64,000 nt of DNA, from positions 3,534,001 through 3,598,000 of the forward strand of contig NZ_JACCFV010000001.1 in assembly GCF_013410545.1 (NCBI RefSeq). Reading direction: 5' to 3'. This stretch comes from Pseudoclavibacter chungangensis (GTDB taxonomy: Bacteria; Actinomycetota; Actinomycetes; Actinomycetales; Microbacteriaceae). The notes under the pieces are model-generated. The model had not been told where the DNA came from and ran no database searches. It saw only the letters and a program-made list of their open reading frames with translations. The number at the start of each line of letters is the position of its first letter. Within the stretch, counting starts at the first letter, position 1. The translations under genes and the position numbers were made by a program. Shown here in pieces: positions 50,408 through 58,823 of this stretch.

Positions 50408-51562
50408 ATGTTCGTGCGCACCCCACCCCGATTCGCTCTGGTCGCCGGCCTCACGGCCGTCTCCGCCCTCACGCTCGCCGGGTGCAGCGGTTCCGCTCCC
50501 CAGACAGCGGGGGACGGCCCGTCGGTCGTGACCACGACGACGCAGGTGACCGACTTCACGCAGCGCCTGCTCGAGGGTGTGGACGCGAGTATCACGAACC
50601 TCCTCGGACCGGGACGCAGTGTGCACTCGTTCGAGGCGACCCCGGCGGACCTCGCCGCGATCGCCGCCGCCGATGCGGTCGTCGTGTCGGGTGCAGGGCT
50701 CGAGGAGTGGCTCGACGACACGCTCGCGGCCGCCGGCTACACGGGCCCCGTCATCGACGCCTCGACGGGGATCGAGCTCGGGGGTTCGCACCACCACGAC
50801 CACGGCACCGAGGACGGTCACGATCACGGCGGCGAGGACGGCCACGACCACGGCACCGAGGGCGAGGACGGCCACGATCACAGCACCGAGGGCGAGGACG
50901 GCCACGACCACGGCGCCGAGGCGACGACCCCGGAGCCGACGGCCGAGGCGTCGACCGGAGCCGAGGACGACCACGACCACGAGGGCACGAACCCGCACAT
51001 CTGGACGGCACCGACGAACGCCGAGCGCATGGTGGCCAACATCGCCGAGGGCCTCGCGGCGCTCGAGGGCGTCGACGCGTCGACGATCGAGGCGAACGCG
51101 GCGGGCTACACGGCGAAGCTCGCCGAGCTCGACGCGTGGATCACCGAGAACATGGCGAAGGTCCCGGTCGAGAAGCGACTGCTCGTGACGAACCACGACG
51201 GGCTCTACTACTACGACCGGGCGTACGACATCACGTTCGTCGGGTCGGTCATGCCGAGCTGGGACGACAACGCGGAACCGAGCGCGGCCGACATCGACGC
51301 CCTCGTCGCGGCCATCCGTGAACACGGCGTGACGGCGGTGTTCACCGAGACACAACTGTCGCCCGAGGCCATCGAGCGAATCGGTGCCGAGACCGGTGCC
51401 ACGGTGTACTCGGGCGAGGACGCCCTCTACACGGATGCACTCGGCGAGGCGGGCAGCGCGGGTGCGAGCTACATCGGCGCGACCGCGCACAACACGAACG
51501 TGCTGATCGAGGCATGGGGAGCGACGCCGTCCGAACTGCCGGCGGGTCTCGTCGACGCATGA
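50408..51562 (+). CDS. Zinc/manganese ABC transporter substrate-binding lipoprotein, His-rich
   Basis: A 384-residue cluster A-I (ZnuA/TroA-type) binding protein. The lipobox LTLAGC puts the lipid-modified Cys at residue 26. Two lobes are joined by a long helix (VEKRLLVTNHDGLYYYDRAYDI). Between residues about 128 and 200 lies a long His/Asp/Glu-rich loop made of GHDHG-type repeats, typical of zinc binders. Metal ligands include His in NPHIW and NHDGL. It is the first gene of a five-gene unit with overlapping starts and stops. A Zur-like box and promoter lie upstream. Confidence 0.9.
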   Translation: MFVRTPPRFALVAGLTAVSALTLAGCSGSAPQTAGDGPSVVTTTTQVTDFTQRLLEGVDASITNLLGPGRSVHSFEATPADLAAIAAADAVVVSGAGLEEWLDDTLAAAGYTGPVIDASTGIELGGSHHHDHGTEDGHDHGGEDGHDHGTEGEDGHDHSTEGEDGHDHGAEATTPEPTAEASTGAEDDHDHEGTNPHIWTAPTNAERMVANIAEGLAALEGVDASTIEANAAGYTAKLAELDAWITENMAKVPVEKRLLVTNHDGLYYYDRAYDITFVGSVMPSWDDNAEPSAADIDALVAAIREHGVTAVFTETQLSPEAIERIGAETGATVYSGEDALYTDALGEAGSAGASYIGATAHNTNVLIEAWGATPSELPAGLVDA

Positions 51563-52422
51563 CGACGGCCGGCCCCGCAGACGGCACGACCGCCGTGCTC
51601 GTCGAGCTCGCCGACGCCACGTTCGCCTACGGCGCCGGTGCCCCGGCGCTGGAACACGTGACGATCTCGGTCGCGCCCGGCGACGCGCTCGCCCTCATCG
51701 GCCCGAACGGGGCGGGGAAGTCGACGCTGCTCGCGGGGCTTCTCGGGCTCGTCCCCGTCGTGTCGGGCCGGGCGGCGGTGCTGGGTGGTTCCGCCAGGGC
51801 GGCGACGGGGCGCGTCGGGTACATGCCGCAGACGGACGAGATCGATCCGGACTTCCCCGTCACGCTCCGACAGGTGGTCATGATGGGGCGGTATCACCGT
51901 CTCGGCGCGTTCCGCCTGCCGGGACGCCGGGATCGGGAGGCCGTCGCGGCGGCGATCGAACGTGTGGGTCTCACGCCGCACGCGGGCGGCCGCTTCGGTG
52001 CGCTCTCCGGCGGCCAGCAGCAGCGCGGCATCCTCGCGCGCGCGCTCGTCGCCGCGCCGCGCCTGCTCCTGCTCGACGAGCCCTTCAACGGGCTCGATCG
52101 GACGAGCCGGGAGCGGCTCGTCGGAACGCTCCGTGAGCTGCGGGCCGACGGCGTCGGGATCGTGGTGTCCACGCACGACCTCGAGCTGGCGCGCGACGTG
52201 TGTTCGCACGTCCTGCTCGTCGACCGGTGCCAGATCGCGGCGGGCCCGATCGACGCGACGCTCACGCCCGAGAACCTGCGGCGGACGTTCGAGCACGCGT
52301 CCGCCGACGGGGAGGCCCACGGCCATCACCACCTGGCCCACGGCCATGATCACGACACCGGGTTCCGCGGCGTCGACGAACCACCGCACGTGCACGTCGC
52401 GATCGAGGGGCACCACCCGTGA
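51559..52422 (+). CDS. Metal ABC transporter ATPase
   Basis: A 287-residue ATPase. Walker A GPNGAGKST (about 49-57), Q-loop in GYMPQTDEID, signature LSGGQQQRG, Walker B LLLLDEPFNGLD and the switch His in STHDL are all intact. The C-terminal 45 residues are His-rich (HGHHHLAHGHDHD and later HVHV), which may store or sense zinc. The ATG at 51559 overlaps the lipoprotein stop by four bases. Confidence 0.92.
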   Translation: MTTAGPADGTTAVLVELADATFAYGAGAPALEHVTISVAPGDALALIGPNGAGKSTLLAGLLGLVPVVSGRAAVLGGSARAATGRVGYMPQTDEIDPDFPVTLRQVVMMGRYHRLGAFRLPGRRDREAVAAAIERVGLTPHAGGRFGALSGGQQQRGILARALVAAPRLLLLDEPFNGLDRTSRERLVGTLRELRADGVGIVVSTHDLELARDVCSHVLLVDRCQIAAGPIDATLTPENLRRTFEHASADGEAHGHHHLAHGHDHDTGFRGVDEPPHVHVAIEGHHP

Positions 52423-53348
52423 CCGATCCCGGCACCGTGTTCGCCCTGCCGTTCATGCAGAACGCGCTCGCGGCCCTCCTCATGCTCGCGGTCGCGGGGG
52501 CGGTCGTCGGCGTCGCCCTCAACCTGCGTGGCCTCGAGTTCCTGAGCGACGGGCTCGTGCACGCCGTGTTCCCCGGCGCGGTGGCGGGCTTCCTCCTGAG
52601 CGGGCCCGAGGGAGTGTACCCCGGTGCCGCGGTCGCGGCCCTCGTCGCGACGGTCGTGCTCACGATCGTCGCGCGGCGGCTGCCGGGAGCGGGGTCGGAT
52701 GCCGCGACCGCCGTCGTGCTCGCCGGGGCGTTCGGCCTGGGGGTCGTGCTCGTGTCGACGCGGTCCGACTACACGACGGGGCTCGAGCAATTGCTGTTCG
52801 GTCAGCTCCTCACCGTGTCGTCGTCGGACCTCGGTGCGATCGCGCTGTGCGGCGGTGTCGCGGTCCTCCTCGTGGCCGTCACGTGGAAGGAGCAGCTGTT
52901 CGTGTCGTTCGACGTGCGCGGCGCCCGCGCGGCCGGCCTGCGGGTGCTCGTCCTCGAGCTCGCGCTCAACGCCGCCATCGCGCTCGTCGTCGTCGCGGCC
53001 TCGCGTGCCGTCGGCAACCTGCTCGTGCTCGCCGTGCTCATCGCGCCCGCCGCGATCGCGAGGCTCCTGTCGCGTCGGCTCGCCGTCATCGTCCCCCTCG
53101 CGGTCGGTGTCGCGATATCGGCGTCGGTCCTCGGGCTCGCCCTGAGCTACGCGCTCTCGGTCGATCTGCGGGTCGGTGCCTCGCCGAGTGCCGTGCTCGC
53201 CCTCGTGCTCGTCGGCGGCTATCTCGCGGTCGCGGCCGCTCGCGGGCTCGTCACGGGTGTGGTGCGGCGTCGACCTCGCAGCGGGTCGCATGCCGATCTT
53301 CCGTCCGGTGCGGATCAGGAACCGATGACGGTGCTCGGGGTGCGCTGA
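52419..53348 (+). CDS. Metal ABC transporter permease 1
   Basis: A 309-residue ABC-3 family permease with about eight to nine transmembrane helices; GLEFLSDGLVHAVFPGAVAGF is the family's N-terminal region and NLLVLAVLIAPAAIARLL contains the conserved core before the C-terminal helices. The GTG start overlaps the ATPase stop by four bases. A second, different permease follows, so the transporter channel is probably a heterodimer, as in some manganese systems. Confidence 0.9.
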   Translation: MTDPGTVFALPFMQNALAALLMLAVAGAVVGVALNLRGLEFLSDGLVHAVFPGAVAGFLLSGPEGVYPGAAVAALVATVVLTIVARRLPGAGSDAATAVVLAGAFGLGVVLVSTRSDYTTGLEQLLFGQLLTVSSSDLGAIALCGGVAVLLVAVTWKEQLFVSFDVRGARAAGLRVLVLELALNAAIALVVVAASRAVGNLLVLAVLIAPAAIARLLSRRLAVIVPLAVGVAISASVLGLALSYALSVDLRVGASPSAVLALVLVGGYLAVAAARGLVTGVVRRRPRSGSHADLPSGADQEPMTVLGVR

Positions 53349-54193
53349 TGGACTACTTCACACGCGCGATCGTCGCGGCGGTCCTCGTCGGGCTCGTGTG
53401 CGGGCTCGTCGGAACTCTCGTCGTGCTCCGCCGACGCGCGTTCTTCACGGTCGCGCTCACGCACGCCACGTTCCCGGGCGGGGTCGTCGCGGCGATCGTC
53501 GGCATCGACATCGTGCTCGGCGCCGGCCTGTTCGGGGTGCTGCTCGTCGGACTCATGACGCTCCTGTCGCGTGAGCGTCGGCAGGGGCCGCACGTCGCGG
53601 CGGGGATCGTGCTCACGCTCGGGTACGCCCTCGGCATGCTCGTGGTGTCCCTGCATCCGAACCTTCCCATCAGGGTCGACACGTTCCTGACCGGGTCGAT
53701 CCTCACCGTCTCGGACGCCAATCTCGTGACGCTCGCGGTCGTGCTCGCGGTCGTGCTCGTCGCCCTCCTCGGCTTCGGGACGCGCATCCTCTTCTCGACC
53801 TTCGACCGGCGGGGCGCCGAGGCCGCGGGCTTCGGGGAGGGGGTGACCGATGCACTCGTGCTCGGGATCATCGCGCTCTCGGTCGCGGCGTGCATGCCCG
53901 CCATCGGCTCGATCCTCGCGATCGCGACGATCGCCGCGCCCGCCGCGGCCGCCCGCCTCTGGACGGGGTCCGTCGGCGGCATGCTCGCGCTCTCGTGCGT
54001 GCTCGGCGTCGTCGTCGCGATCGCCGGCCTTCTCGCCTCGCGTGCGTTCGGCCTCGCGGCGGGCGGCTCGATCGCCATCACGGCGAGCCTCGTGTTCGTC
54101 GTCGCGTTCCTGCGCCCTCGCCGCGGCGTGCGGCGCAGCACCGTGACGGCGGACGAGACGCGTGCCCCGCGCCCGGCGGCGGTGCGACCGTGA
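53348..54193 (+). CDS. Metal ABC transporter permease 2
   Basis: A 281-residue ABC-3 family permease. RRRAFFTVALTHATFPGGVVAA and IGSILAIATIAAPAAAARL are the conserved segments, and about eight transmembrane helices are visible, followed by a basic cytoplasmic tail. The ATG shares one base with the stop of permease 1 (TGATG), and its own stop overlaps the regulator start (GTGA). The two permeases are clearly different sequences and not a recent duplication. Confidence 0.9.
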   Translation: MDYFTRAIVAAVLVGLVCGLVGTLVVLRRRAFFTVALTHATFPGGVVAAIVGIDIVLGAGLFGVLLVGLMTLLSRERRQGPHVAAGIVLTLGYALGMLVVSLHPNLPIRVDTFLTGSILTVSDANLVTLAVVLAVVLVALLGFGTRILFSTFDRRGAEAAGFGEGVTDALVLGIIALSVAACMPAIGSILAIATIAAPAAAARLWTGSVGGMLALSCVLGVVVAIAGLLASRAFGLAAGGSIAITASLVFVVAFLRPRRGVRRSTVTADETRAPRPAAVRP

Positions 54194-54585
54194 CATCCCG
54201 ACGTAACACGTGGCAGAAGGACGCCGTGCGTCGCGGTCTCGCCGAGGCGGAGGCCTTCGTGAGTGCACAGACGCTCCATGCGCGGCTCGCGGAGGGCGGG
54301 ACCTTCATCGGGCTCGCGACCGTGTACCGGGCCCTCGCCCAGCTCGCGGAGGAGGCGCTCGCGGACACGGTGCAGGCGGCGGACGGCACGCTCATGTACC
54401 GGGCGTGCGACATGCGTCACCACCATCACCACCTCATCTGCCGCGCGTGCGGCCGCGCCGTGGAGATCGAGGCGGACGCCGTCGAGGCGTGGGCGGAGGG
54501 GGCCGCGGAGGCGCACGGTTTCTCGGAGCCGGAGCACGTCGTCGACGTGTTCGGGCTGTGTGCCGAGTGCCGTTCGACGTGCTGA
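54190..54585 (+). CDS. Fur-family regulator, probably Zur
   Basis: A 131-residue Fur-family protein. The DNA-binding part (about 5-65) includes SAQTLHARLAEGGTFIGLATVYRALAQLAEEALADTV. The dimerisation domain has HHHHHLICRACG (His77-81, Cys84, Cys87) and a second CxxC at 124/127 (CAEC) for the structural zinc. Its place at the end of a zinc/manganese transporter operon makes Zur the best guess over Fur or Mur. It probably controls this operon, the divergent zinc operon at 57.7 kb and perhaps rpmB-rpmG-rpsN. Confidence 0.9.
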   Translation: MTSRRNTWQKDAVRRGLAEAEAFVSAQTLHARLAEGGTFIGLATVYRALAQLAEEALADTVQAADGTLMYRACDMRHHHHHLICRACGRAVEIEADAVEAWAEGAAEAHGFSEPEHVVDVFGLCAECRSTC

Positions 54586-54600
54586 GTGGGCGGGCGCGCG

Positions 54601-54759
54601 TCAGCCGTGCAGGACGGCGATGTCGTCACCGAGCCACGAGAACCAGCCCGCGAGCTCCGCGGGCGAGGTGACGACATCGGCCATGAGACATGCCCCGACG
54701 ACGGCGAGGAGCAGCATGCCGGTCACCACCCACGATGCGCGATTCGGAGCCGATCTCAT
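54601..54759 (-). CDS. Small single-helix membrane protein
   Basis: A 52-residue frame from the ATG at 54759 with one transmembrane helix (about 10-30, WVVTGMLLLAVVGACLMADV) and a Trp-containing C-terminal tail. An earlier in-frame ATG at 54798 (65 residues), with GGAG upstream, is possible. It lies downstream of the permease gene on the same strand, convergent with zur. Too short for a family call; it might be a small accessory subunit. Confidence 0.4.
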   Translation of the reverse strand: MRSAPNRASWVVTGMLLLAVVGACLMADVVTSPAELAGWFSWLGDDIAVLHG

Positions 54760-54866
54760 GGCGTCCACGATAGGCGACGGCTCGCCACCCGCCGTCATCC
54801 GCACTCCCCATTGCGCGTCCGCCACGGGAGGGGTATCGCGTGTCGGCGTCACCTCGGCCCGGCGCC

Positions 54867-55787
54867 TCACGCCGAGGCCGGCTGCTCGGTGGTGCGCCGC
54901 GTCACACGGCGCCGCAGCGCACCCACGATGACGCACACGAGGTAGATCGTGAACGAGATGGTCGTGATGTACGGGCTGATCGGGATCGACGCACCGAGCG
55001 CGAGCAGGATGCCGCCGACCGCGGAGGTGACGCCGAACGCGACGCTGAGGGCCGTCACGACGAGCGGTGAGGACGCGACGCGCATCGCGGCGGCCGCGGG
55101 CGTGACGAGGAGCGAGAGCACGAGGAGCGCTCCGACGATCTGGACCGAAACCGCGACGGCCATGCCGAGCAGCAGCATGAACCCGATCGACAGCGCCCGC
55201 ACGGGGACGCCGCGCGCGGCGGCGACCTGCGGGTCGACGCTCGCGAACAGCAGCGGGCGCCACGCGAGTGCGAGCGCCACGACGACGACGACCGAGATGC
55301 CGATGAGGTAGCCGAGCTGGGGGTCGTCGACCGCGACGATCTGTCCCGTCAGGAGCCCGAACTTGTTCGCCGCGCGGCCGTCGTAGAGCGACAGGCAGAG
55401 GATGCCGAGGCCGAGGCCGAAGGGCATCATGACCGCGATGATCGAGTTCCTGGTCGCGGCGTGGACCCCGAACACCCCGATGAGGAGCGCCGCGAGCACC
55501 GACCCGACGAGGGACCCCTCGACGACACCGACGCCGAGCAGGAGCCCCGCCGAGGCGCCGGCGAAGGACAGCTCGCTCACGCCGTGCACCGCGAAGCCCA
55601 CGTCGCGGTAGTTCACGAACACGCCCACGAGGCCCCCGACGACGCCGAGCACGGCGCCCGCGATGACGGTGTTGACGAGGAGCGCGAGGAGCTTGCCGTA
55701 GTCGGAGAAGTCGAAGATCTGGTCCCACCACGAGGCGTCGCTCGCTGCGAGGACGTTCGAGACGGCCGGGAGGAGCGACTCGATCAT
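54867..55787 (-). CDS. Zinc/manganese ABC transporter permease (ZnuB type)
   Basis: A 306-residue ABC-3 permease with about eight helices. VFVNYRDVGFAVHGVSELSFAGA and IVGALLVLSLLVTPAAAAM are the conserved segments. The N-terminus DASWWDQIFDFSDYGKLLALL is typical of actinobacterial ZnuB-like proteins. The start overlaps the stop of the ATPase gene by four bases. It completes the second transporter of the zinc block. Confidence 0.92.
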   Translation of the reverse strand: MIESLLPAVSNVLAASDASWWDQIFDFSDYGKLLALLVNTVIAGAVLGVVGGLVGVFVNYRDVGFAVHGVSELSFAGASAGLLLGVGVVEGSLVGSVLAALLIGVFGVHAATRNSIIAVMMPFGLGLGILCLSLYDGRAANKFGLLTGQIVAVDDPQLGYLIGISVVVVVALALAWRPLLFASVDPQVAAARGVPVRALSIGFMLLLGMAVAVSVQIVGALLVLSLLVTPAAAAMRVASSPLVVTALSVAFGVTSAVGGILLALGASIPISPYITTISFTIYLVCVIVGALRRRVTRRTTEQPASA

Positions 55788-56683
55788 GCGTCCGCCTCCG
55801 TCCGCTCGTCGCCGTGATGGGCGCCGTCGTGGCTCGGATCGGCGTGGTGCAGGAGTTCGCCGTCGGTGCCGACCACGATGATGCGACCGTGTGCCCGGAG
55901 CACTTCGACGGGGGAGCCGTACAGCTCGGAGAGCACCTCGGAGCGGAACACCTCGTCGGGCGTCCCGATCCGGAACCTGCCGTCGGCGAGATAGAGCACG
56001 CGTGTGACGATCGGCAGGACCGGGTTGATGTCGTGGGTGACGAACAGGCTCGCGACGTGCCGCGTGCGCACCGCGTCGTCGATGAGGCCGACGACGCGCT
56101 CCTGATTCGGCAGGTCGAGCGACAGGAGCGGTTCGTCGCAGAGCAGGAGCAGCGGCTCGGCGGCGAGCGCCTGCGCCATGCGGAGCCGCTGCTGCTCACC
56201 GCCGGAGAGCTCGGCGAGGCGCCGGTCGGCGAACGACTCGGCCTCGACGTCGCGGATGAGCTCGTCCACGCGGCGTCGACGCGCCCGCGACGGCCAGGGC
56301 AGACCGAACCGGCCGCCGTCGAGCCCGAGCGCGACGAGGTCCCGGCCGCGGATGCCGGGCCCGCCGCCCGTGAGGTTCTGCTGCGGCACGTAGCCGATGC
56401 GCGATCCGCCGCGCGACACGGGGACGCCCTCGAGCTCGACCGAGCCGGCCGAGAGCGGCTGCAGCCCGAGGATGCACTTGAGCAGGCTCGACTTGCCGGA
56501 GCCGTTCGCGCCGATGATCGCGATGACCTCACCCGGTTCGACATCGAGGTCGAGCCCGGACCACAGGGTCCGTTCCCCGAACGTGAGCGTCGCGTCCCTG
56601 ATCCGCAGGAGCGGCGGCGACGCCGACGCCGCGTCGGTCGTGGCACCCGCGTCCGGTCCGGTGCCCGGTGTGGTGGTCGGCAC
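55784..56683 (-). CDS. Zinc/manganese ABC transporter ATPase (ZnuC type)
   Basis: A 299-residue ATPase with Walker A GANGSGKSS, signature LSGGEQQRLRMA, Walker B LLLLCDEPLLSLD and switch His in VTHDI. In the Walker B segment Cys precedes the Asp-Glu pair, a mild variation. The C-terminus contains DGELLHHADPSHDGAHHGDE, a short His-rich tail. It lies between the binding protein gene, with a strong hairpin in the 109-base gap, and the permease gene. Confidence 0.92.
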   Translation of the reverse strand: MPTTTPGTGPDAGATTDAASASPPLLRIRDATLTFGERTLWSGLDLDVEPGEVIAIIGANGSGKSSLLKCILGLQPLSAGSVELEGVPVSRGGSRIGYVPQQNLTGGGPGIRGRDLVALGLDGGRFGLPWPSRARRRRVDELIRDVEAESFADRRLAELSGGEQQRLRMAQALAAEPLLLLCDEPLLSLDLPNQERVVGLIDDAVRTRHVASLFVTHDINPVLPIVTRVLYLADGRFRIGTPDEVFRSEVLSELYGSPVEVLRAHGRIIVVGTDGELLHHADPSHDGAHHGDERTEADA

Positions 56684-56736
56684 GAGAGGTCTCCTTTCCC
56701 CGTACGGGGTCCGCCGATGGATGGCTGCCGAACGCT

Positions 56737-56768
56737 CCGACGGGCGCTCCGTGCGGAGCGCCCGTCGG
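56737..56768 (-). terminator. Intercistronic hairpin between binding protein and ATPase genes
   Basis: Fifteen-base perfect arms (56737-56751 and 56754-56768, core CGGGCGCTCC) with a 2-base loop lie 25 bases after the stop of the binding protein gene. As the downstream genes lack another visible promoter, partial termination or mRNA protection that raises binding-protein levels is likely. Confidence 0.6.
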
Positions 56769-56792
56769 CGTCGGTGTGGTGCTCGCCGCGGG

Positions 56793-57719
56793 TCAGGCGG
56801 AGAGCGCCGCGCTGATCTGATCGATGTAGCCGCTCATCCAGTCGACATAGTCTGTTCCATCCGGGAGCGTCTCGGTGACACCGATCGCGGTGACCCCGTT
56901 CGTGGAGGCGGCGTTCAGGATCGCGTCGGTCGACGGGCCGCTCGTCTGCTCGTTGTAGACGAGCACCTTCACCTGGTGCTGGGCGAACAGCGCCTCGGTC
57001 TCCTGGAGCACGGTCGCGGGCACGTCGGTGCCCTCCTCGACCGCCTCGCTGAACTCGGCGGGGGTCTTGTTCTCGAGCCCCATGGCCTCGAGCAGGTAGA
57101 GCGGAACGGGCTCCGTGATCGCGACGCCGGTGCCCGTGAAGGAGCTCGCGGCCTCGGCGGTGCGCGACTCGAGGCCCTCGATCTTCGTCGTGAAGTCGGC
57201 GCTGTTCGCGGTGTAGGTGGACGCGTTCGCGGGGTCGATGGTGCCGAGCTGGGTCGCGATCTCGTCGGCGACCTTCGCGACCGTCGGGAAGTCGTACCAG
57301 ACGTGCTCGTTGAGCTCTTCGCCGTCCGCGGCGGTCTTGCCCGACACGTCGACCGCGTTGATCACGGGCGCGGTTGACTTGCTGCTCGCGAGCATCGTGT
57401 CGACGAAGTCGTCGTAGCCGCCGCCGTTCTCGATGACGAGCGCGGCCTCGCTGAGGGCGAGCTGCGTGCGGGAATCGGCCTCGTACTCGTGCGGATCCTT
57501 GTCCGGGTCGTCGATGACCGACGTGACCGACACGTGGTCGCCGCCGACGACCTGGGCGATGCTGCCCCACACGTTCGTCGATGCGACGACGTCGATCGTT
57601 CCGCCCGCACTCGCGTCGGGCGAGTCGGTCGCGGCGGGGCCGCCGCCGGAGCAACCTGCGAGAAGGGCGGTCGCCGCCGCGGCGGCGACGAGGAATGGAA
57701 GGGACCTGCGACGCTTCAT
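56793..57719 (-). CDS. Zinc/manganese ABC transporter substrate-binding lipoprotein (ZnuA type)
   Basis: A 308-residue cluster A-I binding protein with the lipobox LLAGC (Cys about 22). [22 protein letters not shown] begins the first lobe; likely ligands include His in KDPHEYEAD and NEHVWYDFP. There is no long His-rich loop, in contrast to the protein at 50408, so the two systems may differ in affinity or metal. The gene is divergent from rpmB with 308 bases between and a Zur-like box about 95 bases upstream. Confidence 0.92.
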   Translation of the reverse strand: MKRRRSLPFLVAAAAATALLAGCSGGGPAATDSPDASAGGTIDVVASTNVWGSIAQVVGGDHVSVTSVIDDPDKDPHEYEADSRTQLALSEAALVIENGGGYDDFVDTMLASSKSTAPVINAVDVSGKTAADGEELNEHVWYDFPTVAKVADEIATQLGTIDPANASTYTANSADFTTKIEGLESRTAEAASSFTGTGVAITEPVPLYLLEAMGLENKTPAEFSEAVEEGTDVPATVLQETEALFAQHQVKVLVYNEQTSGPSTDAILNAASTNGVTAIGVTETLPDGTDYVDWMSGYIDQISAALSA

Positions 57720-57812
57720 GCGTCCTCACCTGGTTTCTGTCGATGCGTTCCGTGGCGCCGGGTCGCGGGGCGCGTGGTGCGCGCGGCGCGTGGTCTCGAC
57801 GTCGGCTTCATG

Positions 57813-57829
57813 CTGAGAAGGGTTATCAG
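57813..57829. promoter_or_regulatory. Putative Zur box upstream of the zinc ABC operon
   Basis: CTGAGAAGGGTTATCAG is an imperfect palindrome of the form TGAnAA-n3-TTnTCA. It fills the 17-base gap between TTCATG (57807-57812) and TATATA (57830-57835), a possible plus-strand promoter, and lies about 95 bases before the ATG of the minus-strand binding protein gene. Zinc-dependent repression is inferred from position and from the Fur-family gene at 54190. Confidence 0.5.
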
Positions 57830-57876
57830 TATATATCCGTCCGGGCGGTGCTCGTGTGCACGTGGTGGGATGCGCC

Positions 57877-57905
57877 TTGCGGTCCCCGGGCGTGTCGCGT
57901 AAGCT
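57877..57905 (+). promoter_or_regulatory. Putative promoter of rpmB-rpmG-rpsN
   Basis: TTGCGG (57877-57882), a 17-base spacer and TAAGCT (57900-57905) match the layout of the rpsF promoter candidate at 870-898, including the identical -10 hexamer. Transcription would start about 115 bases before rpmB. It is separate from the Zur-like box by about 50 bases. Confidence 0.5.
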
Positions 57906-58027
57906 CGATCCTTGGTGTGCTCGGGGTTCCCCTCCGGGTGCAGCCGCACCCCGTCCGGATCGAACGGGGCGCAGACAAGAGATCTTGGGCTCGACCGTCC
58001 GGTCGAGCGGTATCGATGGAGGAACCA

Positions 58028-58264
58028 ATGGCCGCAGTGTGCCAGGTGACCGGAGCCGTTCCCGGCTTCGGACACAGCATCTCGCACTCGCACCGTCGCA
58101 CGAAGCGTCGGTTCGACCCGAACATCCAGAAGAAGACGTACTACGTGCCGTCGCTCAAGCGCAAGGTCACCCTCACGCTGAGCGCCCGTGGCATCAAGGT
58201 CATCGACGCGCGCGGCATCGACTCGGTCGTTGCCGAGCTCATCGCGAAGGGGGTCAAGCTCTAA
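58028..58264 (+). CDS. rpmB: 50S ribosomal protein L28, zinc-independent form
   Basis: A 78-residue L28. [33 protein letters not shown] and the C-terminal [17 protein letters not shown] are diagnostic. Only one cysteine is present, so the four-Cys zinc site of C+ L28 is absent. The ATG at 58028 shares an operon with rpmG (one-base overlap, TAATG) and rpsN. In actinobacteria this trio of cysteine-poor proteins is typically induced when zinc is scarce so that ribosomal zinc can be released. Confidence 0.96.
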   Translation: MAAVCQVTGAVPGFGHSISHSHRRTKRRFDPNIQKKTYYVPSLKRKVTLTLSARGIKVIDARGIDSVVAELIAKGVKL

Positions 58265-58434
58265 TGGCGAAGAAGTCGCAGGACGTCCGTCCGATCATCA
58301 AGCTCCGTTCGACCGCGGGCACCGGGTTCACCTACGTCACGAAGAAGAACCGTCGCAACACCCCCGACCGTCTCGTGCTCAAGAAGTACGACCCGGTGAT
58401 CCGCAAGCACGTCGAATTCCGAGAGGAGCGCTAA
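58264..58434 (+). CDS. rpmG: 50S ribosomal protein L33, zinc-independent form
   Basis: A 56-residue L33 without any cysteine, hence C-minus; C+ L33 has two CxxC pairs. [20 protein letters not shown] and [18 protein letters not shown] are typical. It overlaps rpmB by one base and is followed by rpsN after two bases. Zinc-free paralogues substitute for the zinc-binding form under zinc limitation; whether a C+ copy exists elsewhere in this genome cannot be seen here. Confidence 0.96.
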   Translation: MAKKSQDVRPIIKLRSTAGTGFTYVTKKNRRNTPDRLVLKKYDPVIRKHVEFREER

Positions 58435-58436
58435 CC

Positions 58437-58742
58437 ATGGCCAAGAAGAGCAAGATCGCCAAGAACGAGCAGCGCAAGGCCGTTGTCGCCCGCTACGCCG
58501 AGCGTCGCCTCGAGCTGAAGAAGGCGCTCATCGACCCCAACGGCACCGACGAGTCGCGTGAGGCGGCCCGCGTCGCCCTGCAGAAGCTGCCCCGCGACGC
58601 CTCGCCCGTGCGCGTGCGCGGTCGCGACAGCATCGACGGCCGCCCGCGCGGCGTGCTCTCGAAGTTCGGCGTCTCGCGCGTCCGCTTCCGCAACATGGCG
58701 CACCGTGGCGAGCTGCCCGGCGTGACCAAGTCGAGCTGGTAA
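58437..58742 (+). CDS. rpsN: 30S ribosomal protein S14, zinc-independent form
   Basis: A 101-residue S14 of the long type without the CxxC...CxxC zinc knuckle of short S14 proteins. [37 protein letters not shown] and [21 protein letters not shown] are hallmarks. GAGAGGAG precedes the ATG. It ends the rpmB-rpmG-rpsN operon, followed by a perfect 22-base-pair hairpin. Confidence 0.97.
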   Translation: MAKKSKIAKNEQRKAVVARYAERRLELKKALIDPNGTDESREAARVALQKLPRDASPVRVRGRDSIDGRPRGVLSKFGVSRVRFRNMAHRGELPGVTKSSW

Positions 58743-58758
58743 CCCCGGCCGCACCACA

Positions 58759-58805
58759 CGAACGAGGACGGACCCCGGCATCGCCGGGGTCCGTCCTCGT
58801 TCGTC
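58759..58805 (+). terminator. Strong terminator after rpsN
   Basis: Perfect 22-base arms (58759-58780 and 58784-58805, core GGACCCCGGC) with a 3-base loop begin 16 bases after the rpsN stop. Confidence 0.85.
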
Positions 58806-58823
58806 GCTCCCGTCGTCCCACCG

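Larger units (their letters stand above)
57720..58027. other. Divergent regulatory region between znuA-type gene and rpmB
   Basis: This 308-base gap contains the Zur-like box (57813-57829), an AT-rich TATATAT stretch (57830-57836) and the rpmB promoter candidate (57877-57905). The remaining bases show no further gene. Confidence 0.5.

Noticed and set aside
50408..54585. Calling the five-gene operon an anchored-repeat-type ABC system
   Set aside because: The surface-anchored partner proteins of that system are not in the operon; the nearby LATTG protein is divergent and has different domains.
54601..57729. A 1042-codon open frame on the minus strand across the zinc ABC operon
   Set aside because: It is a shadow frame caused by high GC. 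The three real genes in another frame have full transporter motifs; only its last about 52 codons look like a real small membrane protein.
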